Source: JBKBXU01 sp046313675
GTDB taxonomy: Bacteria > Bacteroidota > Bacteroidia > Cytophagales > Cytophagaceae
Direction: 5' to 3'
Length of the DNA stretch: 16,495 nucleotides
Assembly: GCA_046313675.1 (NCBI GenBank)
Contig: JBKBXU010000068.1
Span: 1 to 16,495, forward strand
Shown: one piece after another, positions 15,885-16,495 of the stretch
Layout of the letters: the number at the start of each line of letters is the position of its first letter
How positions within the stretch are numbered: position 1 is the stretch's first letter
Translations under genes and position numbers: made by a program
Notes under the pieces: generated by a model
Told to the model about the DNA's origin: nothing
What the model saw: the letters and a program-made list of their open reading frames with translations, nothing else
The model's database searches: none

Positions 15885-16495
15885 TTATGAGGTATACCGT
15901 TTTTCAATTAAAGACAAAATTATATATATAATTATAATAAACGGTATCGAAAGCAAATGAAAAATTAAGAATAAAACTATTGATATAATTATTAATAAGT
16001 AGCGAAAGACATTCTCTTTCCATCCGAATCCTTTAAATTTTAGTGCCAGCAAGCGTATTTCTGACACCAACAATCCTGAACTGATCAGTATAATCGCTGA
16101 TAAATAATAGGGATTCCTCAAAAACCCTAAAACAAAAACATCCGATGCTCCTTCAAGAATCAGAGCAAGGGAAGCAATGAAAATAGCATTTGCAGGAGTA
16201 GGCAGTCCCAGAAAATACTCAGACTGACGAGTGTCAACATTGAATTTTGCCAACCTTAAAGCAGAAAATACAGGAATGAGCAATGAAATAAAAACCCAGA
16301 AATGATCATATTCCTTTCCGTAAACTCCTGTTATATTCAATAAAAGAATTCTATACATAATTATGCCGGGAAGCACCCCAAAGGTAACCACATCAGCCAA
16401 TGAATCAAGCTCTTTTCCTATTGGAGACATGACCTTAAGTAGCCTGGCCGCAAAACCATCAAGAAAATCAAAAACGCAGGCAAGAAATATTAAAT
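15885..16495 (-). CDS. pssA: CDP-diacylglycerol--serine O-phosphatidyltransferase, 5' end outside the window
   Basis: This membrane enzyme makes phosphatidylserine from CDP-diacylglycerol and serine, the precursor of phosphatidylethanolamine. About 202 residues are visible; the frame stays open to the window edge, so the listed internal ATG at 16430 is not the real start. The complete CDP-alcohol phosphotransferase signature, D-x2-D-G-x2-A-R-x8-G-x3-D-x3-D, is present just inside the edge as DFLDGFAARLL then KVMSPIGKELDSLAD, followed by VVTFGVLPG. Hydrophobic segments fill the rest, ending in a very Ile-rich final helix (PFIIIIYIILSLIEKRY). The retained FGVLPG context favours PssA over PgsA. 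The stop codon is followed by 139 bases before porU; no terminator was seen there, so read-through into porU is possible. Confidence 0.9.
   Translation of the reverse strand, partial: LIFLACVFDFLDGFAARLLKVMSPIGKELDSLADVVTFGVLPGIIMYRILLLNITGVYGKEYDHFWVFISLLIPVFSALRLAKFNVDTRQSEYFLGLPTPANAIFIASLALILEGASDVFVLGFLRNPYYLSAIILISSGLLVSEIRLLALKFKGFGWKENVFRYLLIIISIVLFLIFHLLSIPFIIIIYIILSLIEKRYTS

Overview
The window reads as a chromosomal segment of a Bacteroidota bacterium, probably from the Cytophagales or a nearby order. The main reasons are an adjacent pair of type IX secretion system (T9SS) genes, porU and porV, a system found only in this phylum; separate nuoC and nuoD genes rather than a fusion; an NHLRC2-like thioredoxin/NHL lipoprotein; and promoter-like sites of the Bacteroidota form (TTTG, about 19-22 bases, TAnnTTTG). 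No rRNA, tRNA, CRISPR array or transposase gene was seen. Genus-level placement cannot be made from this window.

Left part (1-3050, all minus strand). The transcription order is nuoA-nuoB-nuoC-nuoD, tightly packed with overlapping or nearly abutting ends. These encode the part of NADH:quinone oxidoreductase (complex I) that includes the N2 cluster and the quinone site. nuoE does not follow within the window. Instead there is a 58-base double palindrome, a good Bacteroidota promoter candidate, and the first 13 codons of a gene that looks like a Fic-family (DUF4172-type) AMPylator. A run of 10 N lies inside nuoA and is an assembly gap.

Middle (3160-9337). A thioredoxin/NHL-propeller lipoprotein (+) converges on a family 2-type glycosyltransferase (-). 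Then come three plus-strand genes: a branched-chain aminotransferase (ilvE) with a promoter candidate and a clear terminator, a secreted GH5 endoglucanase with a lysine-rich tail and a strong terminator, and a secreted cysteine-containing protein of unknown function with an apparent internal duplication.

Right part (9344-16495, all minus strand). The transcription order is pssA (5' end outside the window), then porU-porV and an M16-family protein. The last three look like one transcription unit (gaps of 50 and 4 bases). PorU is the gingipain-like sortase of the T9SS and PorV is its outer-membrane shuttle and partner. The M16 protein has lost all three residues of the HxxEH zinc motif and has no signal peptide, so it is predicted to be a pseudo-peptidase. 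Its co-transcription with the T9SS attachment genes and the palindrome/promoter/Fic junction at the left edge are the two places most worth a second look.
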